From CAWARU01 sp963784575 (lineage in GTDB: Bacteria > Pseudomonadota > Gammaproteobacteria > UBA6186 > Azoamicaceae): a DNA stretch of 64,000 nt. Positions 1 to 10,317 of the stretch are shown here, piece by piece. Under the pieces are notes generated by a model. The model was not told the DNA's origin. It saw nothing but the letters and a program-made list of their open reading frames with translations, and made no database searches. Both the position numbers and the translations under genes were made by a program. The number at the start of each line of letters is the position of its first letter. The first letter of the stretch is position 1. Location: positions 2,170,001-2,234,000 of the forward strand of contig CAWARU010000001.1 of NCBI GenBank assembly GCA_963784575.1, read 5' to 3'.

Positions 1-2247
1 CTTCTTTGGTTGGCGGTAACGTTATCTAAAGAAACATTAAAGATACCACTCGCAGTACTACGGTGAATGTCATCGTCCTTGGAAAAGGCCGTTACCAGGG
101 CTTCATCTTTTGACATGTGGGCCATGATTCTGAGTTCAATTTGAGAATAATCAGCCGTGACAATTTTAAATCCGGGGGATGCGATAAATGCTTTGCGAAT
201 CTTGCGGCCTTCTGCATTTCGAATAGGGATGTTCTGCAAATTTGGATCGCTGCTAGAGAGCCTTCCCGTAGAAGTAATTGCCTGATGGTAACAGGTGTGA
301 ATGCGGCCGGTTTTGGGATCAATTTGCTCGGGAAGTTTGTCAGTATAAGTCGATTTTAATTTACTTAAGGTGCGATGTTCCATGATAATTTTGGGGAGGG
401 GGTATTTTTCGGCTAATTCAACCAATACTGCTTCTGCGGTTGAGGCTTGGCCAGTGGGTGTTTTTTCGATCACAGGAAGCTTTAATTCTTCGAATAAAAT
501 TTCCTGGAGCTGCTTAGGAGAGCCTAAATTAAAAGGGCGGCCCGCCATTTCATGAGCTTCTGTTTCAAGTTCCTGTAAACGTTTTTCTATTGCCTTGCTT
601 TGCTTTATCAGTGCGTTGCCATCCACCAGTACCCCGCCCAGTTCCATTTTAACGAGCACGGGAACCAAAGGCATCTCAATTTCTTGGAAAACCTTATTAA
701 GGTTTGATTCTTTTTCTAATTTTGTCCGGAGGAAATGATGCAATCGAAACACAATATCGATTTCTTCTGCAGCGAATTGAAATGCTTTTTCTAAGGGAAT
801 GTTATTGAATGAAAGCGCTTTGGCGCCTTTACCTGCGATATCCTCAAAAGGAACAGTTTGGTATTGTAAGCATTGATCTGCCAAAATAGCGATACCGTGC
901 CGAGTGCCAGCGCTGTCAATCACATAAGATTCAAGCATAGTATCAAACGAAAGGCCTTTTAATTGAACGCCGTTGTTCGCCAAAACTTCCGCAGCATATT
1001 TGAGATTATGGCCAACTTTTGGTATCTTATCATTTTCCAGAATGGGACGGAGTTTATTCAGAACAAACTCTAATTCTAGCTGTTTCGCAACATTTTCGTG
1101 CGCCACTGGCACATATACTGCTTCATTTTCTGCAACGGCAAAAGAGATGCCTACTATCTTAGTCTTCATATATTCGAGCTGGGAAGTGCTTGTTTTAATA
1201 TCTAGTGCCAGCAAATCAGAATTTTGATTTTTTTTAATCCAGCGTTCCAAAGCATTTTCGTCCACAATAAGTTCATACTGCACACCGGATGTTTCACCTT
1301 TCTTTTCTTTTCTGGTCTCTGCTCCGGTCTCTGTCCCAGTCTCTGCCTTATCTGCAGCCGCGCTGGATGCATGAGGAGCAGGCATTGATTGCGTCAAATC
1401 TTTGAGCCAAGTTTTAAATTCAAGATCTGTAAAGAGAGCTTTTAATTTATCACTGTCCGGAGCTGAAACTGCAAAATCTGCCATACTTTCCTTGAGAGGC
1501 AGCCTGGTATTGATAGTGACCAGTTCACGAAACAGAGGGAGTTCTGAAAGATGTTCTCGAAGACTGTCACCGACTTTACCAGGGATGTCTGCTGCATTTT
1601 TAACGATATCATCGAGGCTGCCATAAGCTTTGAGCCATTTCAGTGCGGTCTTAGGGCCCACATTACGGATACCGGGAATATTGTCGACGCTGTCCCCAAT
1701 CAAAGCGAGGTAATCGATGATTTGTTCTGGGGGAACTTCAAATTTTTCAATGACACGATCTCTATCGAAGACATCCTGTGACATAGTGTTGATCAATATG
1801 ATATTGTCTTCCACCAATTGGGCAAAATCTTTATCCCCTGTTGAGATTAAAGTAAAAAGTCCCTGTGCTTTTGCGCGGGAAGCCAAGGTACCGATGATGT
1901 CATCGGCCTCGATGCCCGGCATCACGATGAGCGGCAGACCCAATGCGCGAATTAAATCAAAAAGAGGGGCAATTTGGCTTTGTAAATCATCCGGCATGAC
2001 AATGCGATTTGCCTTGTAAGGTTCATAGAGTGCATGCCGAAAATTCTTTTCCTTGCTATCAAACACAACGACCATATGGCTCGGTTTATAATCTTTTAAA
2101 AGTTTGCGAATCATGTTAACTACGCCATAAATAGCACCGGTCGGCTGGCCAGATTTGGTAGTCAACGGCGGCAACGCATGATAAGCACGAAATAAGATAA
2201 GAGGAACCGTCAACCAGAATGAAGGGATTTTCAGGGATTTGTTTCAT
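1..2247 (-). pseudogene. polA: DNA polymerase I, frameshifted near the N-terminus, 3' end outside window
   Basis: Pol I fills gaps in repair and removes Okazaki primers. Reading leftwards from the ATG at 2247, 18 residues end in VDGSSYL; an extra A at about 2193 then breaks the frame, and FRAYHALPPLTT resumes one base later and stays open to base 1. The 5' nuclease motifs are present (GIEADDIIGTL, STGDKD, GDSVDNIPG). The polymerase part reaches motif A (DYSQIELR); roughly the last 180 residues lie beyond the window. The central proofreading domain has lost its metal ligands: the DxE motif reads DIK, the NLKYD aspartate is alanine (NLKYAAEVL), and the third aspartate is glutamate (FAAEEID). 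It is therefore probably a polymerase without 3'-5' exonuclease. The frameshift may be a sequencing error, since the rest of the frame is well conserved. Confidence 0.93.
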
Positions 2248-2348
2248 AATATGTTATGCCTATGCCTCGAGACAAAAGAAAAAGATTGAAAATTGTTGCA
2301 AAAATTTTCAAAAGTATTATATCAGCTTTGAAATTTTCAATCTAGAGT

Positions 2349-2813
2349 CTATTTATAATACCCAGGATGCCCGGGTTTCACCGCTACAAACAGCCCCTCG
2401 CAAGTAGCGCACACTTTTCCATTGGCAGTGAGTTTTGCCTCTATCGTGGCGCGATCTTTGGCAATATTCTTTACTTTGGCGCTGAGTTCAATAGGAACAT
2501 CACTCGGAGTAGGACGTAGTAATTTGATGGTATATTCTGCAGTGACAGTGCAGGGCAGGGTAGATTCGCCGGATTGCTGCATTAGATACCAGGCGGCGGT
2601 ATAATTCGAATGACAATCCAGCAGTGTCCCAATAATGCCACCATTTAAAACACCAGGAAATGCTTCGTATTGTGTTTTGGGAATGAATTCTGCGATGACT
2701 TCATCGCCTCGAGGAAAGCTTCTGATGTGTAAACCCGCGGGATTTGCAGGGCCGCAGCCAAAGCAGGCATTATGAGGCGCATATTTTTCCTGCAAACTCT
2801 GTTCTTCATTCAT
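2349..2813 (-). CDS. PaaI-type hotdog-fold thioesterase
   Basis: A 154-residue protein of the hotdog thioesterase superfamily, which hydrolyses acyl-CoA thioesters in the cytoplasm. The N-terminus has CFGCGPANPAGLHI, a cysteine-containing motif seen in one branch of this family. It is followed by the hotdog core with GGIIGTLLDCHSNYTA on the central helix and TAEYTIKLLRPTP on a strand. The ATG at 2813 is preferred over a GTG at 2822 because AGGTG lies seven bases upstream of it. The gene sits between polA and uvrD on the same strand. The substrate cannot be told from the sequence. Confidence 0.85.
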   Translation of the reverse strand: MNEEQSLQEKYAPHNACFGCGPANPAGLHIRSFPRGDEVIAEFIPKTQYEAFPGVLNGGIIGTLLDCHSNYTAAWYLMQQSGESTLPCTVTAEYTIKLLRPTPSDVPIELSAKVKNIAKDRATIEAKLTANGKVCATCEGLFVAVKPGHPGYYK

Positions 2814-2864
2814 GTAGAACACCTATATTGTGGCAAATATTTGCTTAAGGTTTTATAGGATTTA

Positions 2865-5162
2865 TTATGCGGGTTCAAGCTTGGCATACGCCAGCGCCAA
2901 CCACTTACTCCCGCATTTATCAAAATGAATATGAACCCTTGCACGCTCGCCATTCCCTTCATGATCCACCACTGTCCCTTCCCCAAATTTTGGATGCGAA
3001 ACGCGTTGTCCTAAACAAAAGCCCTCTGAATCCGCTGCATATCGCTTTGTTTTGCTGCCTAACATTGAGCTCTGCGCGCTATTCATGGATTGCGAGTTGT
3101 TATTGGCAAAAATGCTGTTATAAGCATTAAAACTGGAACCGCTGGATCGAGGCCCCCCAAAACCTTGCGGAGAAACTCGGAAGGGGTGCTGTACCGCTAC
3201 TTTTCTCGTGAGCGGCTGCAGCAAATGGGAGGGAATTTCTGCCACGAAACGCGAAACCTGGCGATCTTCATCGCGGCCAAATAAGCGGCGCTTTTCAGCA
3301 TAAGTAAGATAGAGATGTCGCATGGCCCGAGTGATACCCACATAACACAGTCTGCGCTCTTCTTCCAAACTCTTGGGATTTTCTCGTGAAAAATGATGTG
3401 GAAATAATCCATCCTCCAATCCGCATATAAATACAATGGGAAATTCGAGTCCTTTTGCAGAATGTAAGGTCATCAACTGTACAGAAGATCCTTGATTTTC
3501 TTCACTGCTTTGTCGCTCTCCCGATTCAAGTGCCGTGTAGGATAAAAAAGCATTCAAAGCACTGATGGATTCATCATTTTCTTCAGCTCTTTCCAACTCC
3601 TCTGCTTCAAAATCTGTGGTGGCGTTTAATAATTCTTCCAAGTTTTCCGCTCGGCTTTGAGCTTTTTCCCCGAGTTGTTCCCGGTAAAATCTCAAGAGAC
3701 CACTGTCTTTGATGGCAGCTTCCACTAAACTGTCCAATTCACCCGAGGTTTTCGACTTTAATCCTTCAATAATATCCTGAAAGGAGACAAGTCCGTGGGC
3801 CGCCTTGCCAGAAATTAAGTTTTGAGTTAAGGCTTTTTTCATGGCCTGCCAATAAGAACACTGTTCGGCGCCAGCAATATCTTTGATTTTTTCGAAGGTT
3901 TTATCACCAACACCGCGCGGCGGTACATTCACAACCCGTTCAAAAGCAGTATCGTCTTGTTCATTCGCAGCCAAACGCAAGTAAGCTAATGCGTCTTTGA
4001 TTTCAGCTCGTTCAAAAAATCGCAGGCCCCCATAAATGACATAGGGAATTCCCGCACGCACTAAGGCGTCTTCAATCAAGCGCGACTGAGCATTGGATCG
4101 ATACAAAATACCAATTTCTCGCAAGGCCTGTCCTTTTTCTACCAAAGCACGAATCTGCCGCACTACAAAAAGTGCTTCATCTTCTTCATTAAAGGCAGAA
4201 TACACGGTGATTGGATCGCCTTTTTCACCTTGGGTCCAAAGCGTTTTTCCAAGGCGGCTGTCATTATTTGAGATCAGTGCATTTGCAGCAGACAGAATGG
4301 TTTCCGTGGAACGATAATTTTGCTCCAAACGAATGATACAAGTATCCTTAAATTCACGTTCAAAACGGCGAATATTTTCAACTTTTGCACCCCGCCAGCC
4401 ATAAATAGATTGATCATCATCTCCCACGATGGTGACAGATTGACCCTGGCATGCAAATTGTTTCAGCCAAAGATATTGAATGGTATTGGTATCTTGAAAT
4501 TCATCCACTAAAAAATGTAGAAATCGGGATCGATAATGATTTAAAATCTCTGCATTATTTTGAATTAATTCGTAGGATCGCAGGATAAGTTCTGCAAAAT
4601 CAACCAGCCCGCCTTCATTGCAAATTTTTTCATACTCTCGGTAGACATCGGACATGACTTGATCATAAATGCCTGGCGGCGCAGTGATTTTGTGGGCACG
4701 CAGGCCTTCATCTTTCTTGCGATTAATAAAATGCTGAGCTTTTTTAGGCTCGAAGCGATCTTCATTAATGCTTAAATTTTTGAAAATACGCCGAATGATA
4801 TGCAACTGATCATCGGAGTCAATGACTTGGAAGTTTTCTGGGAGATTTGCGGCGTCCCAATGCAGACGCAGTAATTTATGAGATAAGCCATGAAAGGTGC
4901 CTACCCACATATGACGAATTTCAGGCCCTAACATGTATTCCAAACGGCCGCGCATTTCAGTAGCAGCTTTATTGGTAAAGGTAACTGCCAAAACACTATA
5001 GGGCGATACCTGACATTCACTGAGAAACCAGGCTATGCGGCGCACCAATACCAAGGTTTTTCCACTGCCTGCCCCTGCTAAAACCAGATTGTTTCCGAAG
5101 GGGGCCGTCACAGCTTCTTGCTGGGCGGCATTGAGAGAATCAGTGATTTGTGAATTGCTCAT
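2865..5162 (-). CDS. uvrD: DNA helicase II (UvrD), superfamily 1 3'-5' helicase
   Basis: A 765-residue UvrD/PcrA-type helicase that unwinds DNA in nucleotide-excision and mismatch repair. Visible motifs in order: Walker A AGAGSGKT near residue 33, motif Ia (VTFTNKAATEMR), motif II VDEFQDTN, motif III VGDDDQSIYGWRGA, motif IV QNYRST, motif V LMTLHSAKGLEFP and motif VI YVGITRAM. The C-terminal tail contains GQRVSHPKFGEGTV, the Tudor-like segment found at the end of UvrD and PcrA. Length is slightly above the E. coli protein (720). The gene is intact and follows polA and the thioesterase on the same strand. Confidence 0.96.
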   Translation of the reverse strand: MSNSQITDSLNAAQQEAVTAPFGNNLVLAGAGSGKTLVLVRRIAWFLSECQVSPYSVLAVTFTNKAATEMRGRLEYMLGPEIRHMWVGTFHGLSHKLLRLHWDAANLPENFQVIDSDDQLHIIRRIFKNLSINEDRFEPKKAQHFINRKKDEGLRAHKITAPPGIYDQVMSDVYREYEKICNEGGLVDFAELILRSYELIQNNAEILNHYRSRFLHFLVDEFQDTNTIQYLWLKQFACQGQSVTIVGDDDQSIYGWRGAKVENIRRFEREFKDTCIIRLEQNYRSTETILSAANALISNNDSRLGKTLWTQGEKGDPITVYSAFNEEDEALFVVRQIRALVEKGQALREIGILYRSNAQSRLIEDALVRAGIPYVIYGGLRFFERAEIKDALAYLRLAANEQDDTAFERVVNVPPRGVGDKTFEKIKDIAGAEQCSYWQAMKKALTQNLISGKAAHGLVSFQDIIEGLKSKTSGELDSLVEAAIKDSGLLRFYREQLGEKAQSRAENLEELLNATTDFEAEELERAEENDESISALNAFLSYTALESGERQSSEENQGSSVQLMTLHSAKGLEFPIVFICGLEDGLFPHHFSRENPKSLEEERRLCYVGITRAMRHLYLTYAEKRRLFGRDEDRQVSRFVAEIPSHLLQPLTRKVAVQHPFRVSPQGFGGPRSSGSSFNAYNSIFANNNSQSMNSAQSSMLGSKTKRYAADSEGFCLGQRVSHPKFGEGTVVDHEGNGERARVHIHFDKCGSKWLALAYAKLEPA

Positions 5163-5380
5163 ATATCCACTATTTTACAGGAAATGGAGGCTAAAGTGAA
5201 CCTAAAATAAACCCAAACTAAACCTAACTAAACGTATCGCATATTATCCGTGTAGTATCATACAAATAATCGCTATAAAAGGAAAGCTCTGCGCACTTAG
5301 ACTATTATTAATATTAACCAGCAGCTTATTAACTACAATTTGTAATTTGGAATTTGATTCTCGACTGACGGACCCGCACC

Positions 5381-6676
5381 ATGACTCTATTCGCAAAACG
5401 AGTGTTTGAAATTGATACCGAAAATGCTTTCAAGCTAGGACCTATCATTTCAAAAATTGAAGCCACTGGCAACAAAGTGATTAAACTGAATCTGGGTGAA
5501 CCCGATTTTAAAACTCCAGATTTCATCAAAGAGGAAATAGTACGCCAATTAGAGCAAGACAATACCCATTATTGTGATCCGAAGGGGATTTTGTCACTTA
5601 GGAAAGCTGTTGCAAAATTTATTTATGAAACGCGCGGTCTCTCGGTTTCCGAAGAACAGGTCGTGATCTTTCCAGGTGCCAAACCCAGCATTGGATTTTG
5701 CCAAGAGGTGTATTGTAATCCAGGGGATGAGATCATCTATCCCAGTCCCGGATTCCCTATCTATGAATCTTTCATCAAATATATCGGTGCCATTCCTAAA
5801 CCCCTGCATCTCAAGGAAGAAGAAGGATTTACATTCACTGCAGCAGAGCTTGCAAATCTTTTAACGCCTAAAACTAAACTTATTTTCATCAATTTTCCTT
5901 CCAATCCAACTGGCGGCGTTGCGAGTATTGAGCAGCTTGAAGAAATTTCTGAATTGATTACCAAAAAGGGCAATCCAGATCTGCGGGTGTATTCAGATGA
6001 AATTTATGAAAATATTATTTTCGATGGTGCAAAACATCATTCCATAGCTTGTCAGTCTGGCATGCAAGAACGAACCATCATCAGCAGCGGATTTTCTAAG
6101 TCTTTTTCTTGGACTGGTGGGCGTGTGGGCTATGCTATTTTCCCCACAGTACAAGAAGCAGATGTGATGAAAAATATAAACATCAATTATTTTTCCTGTG
6201 TGCCTCCTTACAATCAAGAGGCTGCTCGTGTTGCACTCAGTCATGTCGAAACGCCGAAATCCATAAGGGCCATGGTGAAGCTCTTTGAAGAACGCCGCAA
6301 TGCCATATTGAAATTCCTGCATCGCATCCCGGGCCTCACTTGCCAACAACCGAGTGGTGCCTTTTATGTATTTCCTAACATTGCTGAACCTTGCCGCCGC
6401 TTAGGGGTCATTGATGCTTTCGAACAACTGAGCCCAAAACAACAATCCCTGACTTCACCCTCAACTCTATTTCAAGCTTTTGCTTTAAATAATCATCATG
6501 TCGCGGTACTCGACAGAAGATCTTTCGGAAAAATTGGATCAGAAAACAAGCATTTTATCCGACTTTCTTTTGCCTCTGATGTGAAAGAACTAGAAGAAGG
6601 TGTTAATCGTTTGGCGCGCGCCTTTGATGACAAAGCAGGCTTTATTGAATTCATGCAGCAGCGAGGAGCGGCCTAA
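5381..6676 (+). CDS. Class I/II pyridoxal-phosphate aminotransferase
   Basis: A 431-residue fold-type I aminotransferase, similar to aspartate/alanine aminotransferases. LNLGEPDFKTP lies at the N-terminus. SNPTGG near 175 (substrate-binding Asn), YSDEIYE near 206 (PLP pyridine-binding Asp) and SGFSKSFSWTGGR with the Schiff-base lysine at about 240 are all present. FIRLSFA near the C-terminus carries the carboxylate-binding Arg. It removes or adds an amino group using a 2-oxoacid partner; the substrate is not clear. Its stop is followed after two bases by glycerate kinase, so the pair is probably one operon. One speculative link is serine to hydroxypyruvate to glycerate metabolism. Confidence 0.9.
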   Translation: MTLFAKRVFEIDTENAFKLGPIISKIEATGNKVIKLNLGEPDFKTPDFIKEEIVRQLEQDNTHYCDPKGILSLRKAVAKFIYETRGLSVSEEQVVIFPGAKPSIGFCQEVYCNPGDEIIYPSPGFPIYESFIKYIGAIPKPLHLKEEEGFTFTAAELANLLTPKTKLIFINFPSNPTGGVASIEQLEEISELITKKGNPDLRVYSDEIYENIIFDGAKHHSIACQSGMQERTIISSGFSKSFSWTGGRVGYAIFPTVQEADVMKNININYFSCVPPYNQEAARVALSHVETPKSIRAMVKLFEERRNAILKFLHRIPGLTCQQPSGAFYVFPNIAEPCRRLGVIDAFEQLSPKQQSLTSPSTLFQAFALNNHHVAVLDRRSFGKIGSENKHFIRLSFASDVKELEEGVNRLARAFDDKAGFIEFMQQRGAA

Positions 6677-6678
6677 AT

Positions 6679-7848
6679 TTGAAAATTGTCATCGCGCCTG
6701 ATTCCTTTAAGGGATCACTTTCCGCACTGGATGTAGCGATCGCGATTAAGCATGGATTTCAAATTCACTTTCCCGCAGCAGAATATATCCTCGCTCCCAT
6801 GGCGGATGGCGGCGAAGGTACTTTACAATGCATCTTTGCCCATAAAAAAGAGCAATTAATGGCTGCAACTGTCCAGGATCCTTTGGGAAATTTAATTGAA
6901 GCAGCTTATGGTATCACCAGCATCAAAGATGATCGGACTGAAGCTCTAACAAAAACAGCCGTCATCGAAATAGCAGAAGCTTCTGGGCTTAATCTCGTTG
7001 CTAAGAAACTTCGAAATCCACTTGTGACCAGCAGCTATGGCACAGGTCAATTAATTTTGGCGGCCCTGGATCAAGGCTGCCGACATTTTATTATCGCACT
7101 CGGTGGCAGCGCAACCTGTGACGCTGGCATGGGTGCACTCAGTGCACTTGGAATTCAATTTAAAGACGCATCCGGAAATACTATCACTCCGAATGGCGGT
7201 GGGATGTCTCATCTTCATTCGATTGATAGTAGTGCCCTAGATCCTCGATTGGCAGATTCTTCTTTCATCCTCGCGCATGATGTCGACAACCCACTACTCG
7301 GTTTAGAAGGATCTCTGATGTATGCTGCACAAAAGGGTGCAACCCCTGAACAAGTGGCACTATTGCACAAAGGTTATGAACAATTCGCTCATATTATTCA
7401 GAACACAACCGGGCGCAATATTGGATCTTTAAAAGGCGCCGGTGCAGCAGGCGGCATGGCAGGAGGCCTTGCGGCATTTTTGAATGTGACCTTTAAATTG
7501 GGTGCCCTTGTCGTGATGGAAGCAGTCAATTTCAGAGACAAAATACAAGAGGCTTCATTGCTCATCACCGGTGAAGGACAGATTGATAACCAAACCATTT
7601 ATGGCAAAGCTCCCATCGCTGTCGCAGGACTTGCCAAATCTTATCAGATCCCTGTCATTGCAGTCTGCGGCAATTTAAAGGAAGGCTTTGAAGTCGTTTA
7701 TCATCATGGTATTGATGCTGTGTTTAGTATAACGCGTGGGCCAATGACGGAAGAAGAATGCTTTACGGAAGCAAAATCTTTACTGATTAATGTTGCGAAT
7801 AATATTGCGCGAATCATGAGCTTTCGCCGGATGAGTGAAATTACTTGA
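6679..7848 (+). CDS. Glycerate kinase (type 1, GarK/GlxK family)
   Basis: A 389-residue enzyme phosphorylating D-glycerate to phosphoglycerate with ATP. The start KIVIAPDSFKGSLSA and APMADGGEGT are diagnostic of the family, as are IIALGGSATCDAGMG near 145, KGAGAAGGMAGGL near 255 and LITGEGQIDNQT near 295. The start codon is TTG two bases after the aminotransferase stop, and no in-frame ATG is nearby. The tight spacing suggests translational coupling in a two-gene operon. The coding sequence is intact with a TGA stop. Confidence 0.93.
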   Translation: MKIVIAPDSFKGSLSALDVAIAIKHGFQIHFPAAEYILAPMADGGEGTLQCIFAHKKEQLMAATVQDPLGNLIEAAYGITSIKDDRTEALTKTAVIEIAEASGLNLVAKKLRNPLVTSSYGTGQLILAALDQGCRHFIIALGGSATCDAGMGALSALGIQFKDASGNTITPNGGGMSHLHSIDSSALDPRLADSSFILAHDVDNPLLGLEGSLMYAAQKGATPEQVALLHKGYEQFAHIIQNTTGRNIGSLKGAGAAGGMAGGLAAFLNVTFKLGALVVMEAVNFRDKIQEASLLITGEGQIDNQTIYGKAPIAVAGLAKSYQIPVIAVCGNLKEGFEVVYHHGIDAVFSITRGPMTEEECFTEAKSLLINVANNIARIMSFRRMSEIT

Positions 7849-7899
7849 CTTCAATCCTTGGAAAGAGCGATCGTTCATAAAAGAAGAGTTTTTAGGTTT

Positions 7900-9933
7900 T
7901 TACCGGAAATGTTTTTTTTCAACACTTTTTTCAACCGATTTTTTTTCATCGGAATGAACTGTTGCAAATGCTATAACCCCGGGAAAACTTCTAGACGTTT
8001 CTTCAGATTCAGCAGCACATGGAATTGCTTGTTCTGCTCTCACTTCAAGACTCAATGGAGTAGGTATTTCTGATTTGGAGAACATCAGTGTTGCAGGCTG
8101 CTGCTCTGAAGTTAGTGGAAGAGCGGATGCAGGCGCAATACTCACTCCCTTTAATGAACATAAATCTCTCAACTTACCTTCCGGGAGAGCTGCATATTGC
8201 AAGATTAAACTCATGATGCCCATTTCTAGAGAAGTTCGAGGGGATAGAAGGAATGACATAGTAACGATAATAGAGTCTATTTTGCTATTGAAAGTTTTAA
8301 GCGGCTCTGAGACGCCTCCAATACTCAGGGACAATTTAGAGGGAAGGGCAACACCATATTCAAGCAAAACCTCGCATAGACGGTAAACCATGGGTAAATT
8401 TAAGTCAGATACGGCGGTCTTCAGAGCTCCCTGATGGAAAGGCTTTAATGTGCCTTGAGTCGTAATAAATGGTTCATCTGAAATAAATTGTTCTTTCATT
8501 GTATTCAATGTAGGCAAGCGCTCGAGAAGCTCCTCAAGTTGTTCCATATGTACAGCGCGAACAGTTGTATAAATGAAACGCTCCCTGATTGAATCGACCT
8601 TGAGCAAGCGATTAAGAATAGCCAGATTCCCGTGATCGACAGCTTTTTTTAAGGCATAATTATTAATTTCACTCTCTCTTTTCAGTAAGTCGGCAATTTG
8701 CGAAGGAGGGAATTCCTGTAATACACGATTCAGTAAGCCTAAATCATTGCCATCAATTGCATAATGCAATGCAGTGGGTACAAACATCGTCTTTTTCAAC
8801 ATCTCTAACACTTCTGGAATTTCAAATAAACGGCTTGTTATTGCAGAATTGCGACTCATATGCAATGCATTATTTGCACCTTCTTTCTTTATTGCTTCTA
8901 TGATGTGAGGAATCTCGAGTAATCGATTTAATTTGTCTACAGAACCCGAGCGGCAAGCTTGATCCACCGTGGTTATTGTGCATCTTTCTTTTACGCCGGG
9001 TATTTGAAGCAGGCGCTCTAGTATTATAGAACTAGCCGAATATGATTCTGCCGCGCTATTTATAATTTCATCTGAACTTACAACAAGATCAACAATATCT
9101 TTGATTTCAAGGAATCGGTTTAAAATATTCAGATCTTGTACATTATAGGATATAAAATATTTGAAGGAATCTTTTGCTTTTTTTAATGCTCCTGGTATTT
9201 CAAGCAATCGATTCACCAGAGCTAAGTTTCTACTCGATATTGCACCTGACAATAGTCTTTGAATTTTATTGTTAATAAGCATAGAATCTTTAAAACCAGA
9301 GAATTGAAGAAGATAATTGACAATATTCAAATGGCCATTTCTAGTAGCAAGCAATAATAGAGTAAACAAGGTGGAATCATTCAGAGTAGCTCGATTTTCT
9401 ATCAATTGTTTTAACTCTTCTAGTTTTCCCTGAGATGCAGCCTGCCTCATTTGTATGATAGGAAATTCAAGGAGGCGCTTTGCAATATCAAAGTATTTCA
9501 TATCAAATGCAAAATCCAGAAGGTTATAAAAATTAGTTTCCAGCTGCTCTAATATATCTGGAAAATTCAGTATCAAATTTAGCATTTCCAATTTTCCAGA
9601 CTGAACTGCAAAGATCTGGGCTTTGTGAGCTTGAGATTTCATTTCTTCAAAAACTGAAGGAATTTTGATTAAACGATTCACTATTGCCAAATTTCCATCT
9701 CTAATAGCATTATATAATGCAGTATTTCCTTCATCAGCAGCATGAGATTCCACCTCTGGAAATTGGAGTAAACGATTCATGATATCCAAATGGCCTTTTT
9801 GCGATGCTAACTGCAACAAGCGGTTCTTCTCAAAAGTAATGGTTTCAATCAGTTTTTTGTCTGTTTGGCTGCTATATGCCAATAGTTTATTCAAAGCATC
9901 CAGATCTCCGCTTTCAACAGCATCTTCAGCCAA
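7900..9933 (-). CDS. Large ankyrin-like repeat protein, putative effector
   Basis: About 677 residues built almost entirely of degenerate ankyrin-type units around a repeated core of the form GNLAIVNRLIKIP, e.g. GHLDIMNRLLQFPEV, GNLAIVNRLIKIPSV, GSVDKLNRLLEIPHI and GNLAILNRLLKV, at about 30-35 residue spacing. Such solenoids bind proteins; in Legionellales they are common in secreted effectors. The C-terminus is polar, with acidic residues and a basic end (VEKSVEKKHFR), compatible with a type IV secretion signal, but that is inference. The first codon assigned is TTG. The frame is open upstream to about 10060 without an ATG. An ATG at 10043 with upstream GGAGG lies in another frame, so a missing base near 10025 may have separated the true start. 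Confidence 0.8.
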   Translation of the reverse strand: MAEDAVESGDLDALNKLLAYSSQTDKKLIETITFEKNRLLQLASQKGHLDIMNRLLQFPEVESHAADEGNTALYNAIRDGNLAIVNRLIKIPSVFEEMKSQAHKAQIFAVQSGKLEMLNLILNFPDILEQLETNFYNLLDFAFDMKYFDIAKRLLEFPIIQMRQAASQGKLEELKQLIENRATLNDSTLFTLLLLATRNGHLNIVNYLLQFSGFKDSMLINNKIQRLLSGAISSRNLALVNRLLEIPGALKKAKDSFKYFISYNVQDLNILNRFLEIKDIVDLVVSSDEIINSAAESYSASSIILERLLQIPGVKERCTITTVDQACRSGSVDKLNRLLEIPHIIEAIKKEGANNALHMSRNSAITSRLFEIPEVLEMLKKTMFVPTALHYAIDGNDLGLLNRVLQEFPPSQIADLLKRESEINNYALKKAVDHGNLAILNRLLKVDSIRERFIYTTVRAVHMEQLEELLERLPTLNTMKEQFISDEPFITTQGTLKPFHQGALKTAVSDLNLPMVYRLCEVLLEYGVALPSKLSLSIGGVSEPLKTFNSKIDSIIVTMSFLLSPRTSLEMGIMSLILQYAALPEGKLRDLCSLKGVSIAPASALPLTSEQQPATLMFSKSEIPTPLSLEVRAEQAIPCAAESEETSRSFPGVIAFATVHSDEKKSVEKSVEKKHFR

Positions 9934-10242
9934 TTTCTGCTGCGATGAAATATTTGCGAAGCTGCCTTCTTGTTTTTCTGCTTCTCCCTTAATTTCTTCT
10001 TTAATTTTGTCTTTAATTGTTTTTAGACATACGATTTTCCCATTAGCTATTTATAATTTACTGCCTCCAGATAGTAGGAAGATACAGTGACAAATCAAAT
10101 CCGTAATTTTCTGAAAATTTTATCATATTTTAAGTGGCTACGCTGTATTTTTAAACTTTGAAAAATTAAGCTATCCAACTTATTAGAAGCGAGTTACACA
10201 GCCTCTATTAATTTTATCTGATTTTTTCGAACTATTGACTCA

Positions 10243-10282
10243 GCACTTAGGGTCAGAGCCAAGCAAGGGACAAGAGCAAATT
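10243..10282 (+). repeat. GGGTCAG-family dispersed repeat, copy 1
   Basis: About 40 bases beginning CACTTAGGGTCAGAGCCAAG match, in inverted orientation and with about four mismatches, the segment at 17758-17797 beside the RAYT gene. The shared core GGGTCAG-CCAAGCAAGGGACAAG makes this a member of the repeat family described for the palindrome at 10632-10685. It marks the left edge of the block containing the 957-residue gene, the IS21 element and RAYT. Confidence 0.75.
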
Positions 10283-10317
10283 TGGGGTCATGTATAGACC
10301 CGTTAGTTTTGAAATAT

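Noticed and set aside
2185..2200. Programmed ribosomal frameshift in polA
   Set aside because: No slippery heptamer, internal Shine-Dalgarno or pseudoknot-like structure is visible; the many other indels favour error or mutation.
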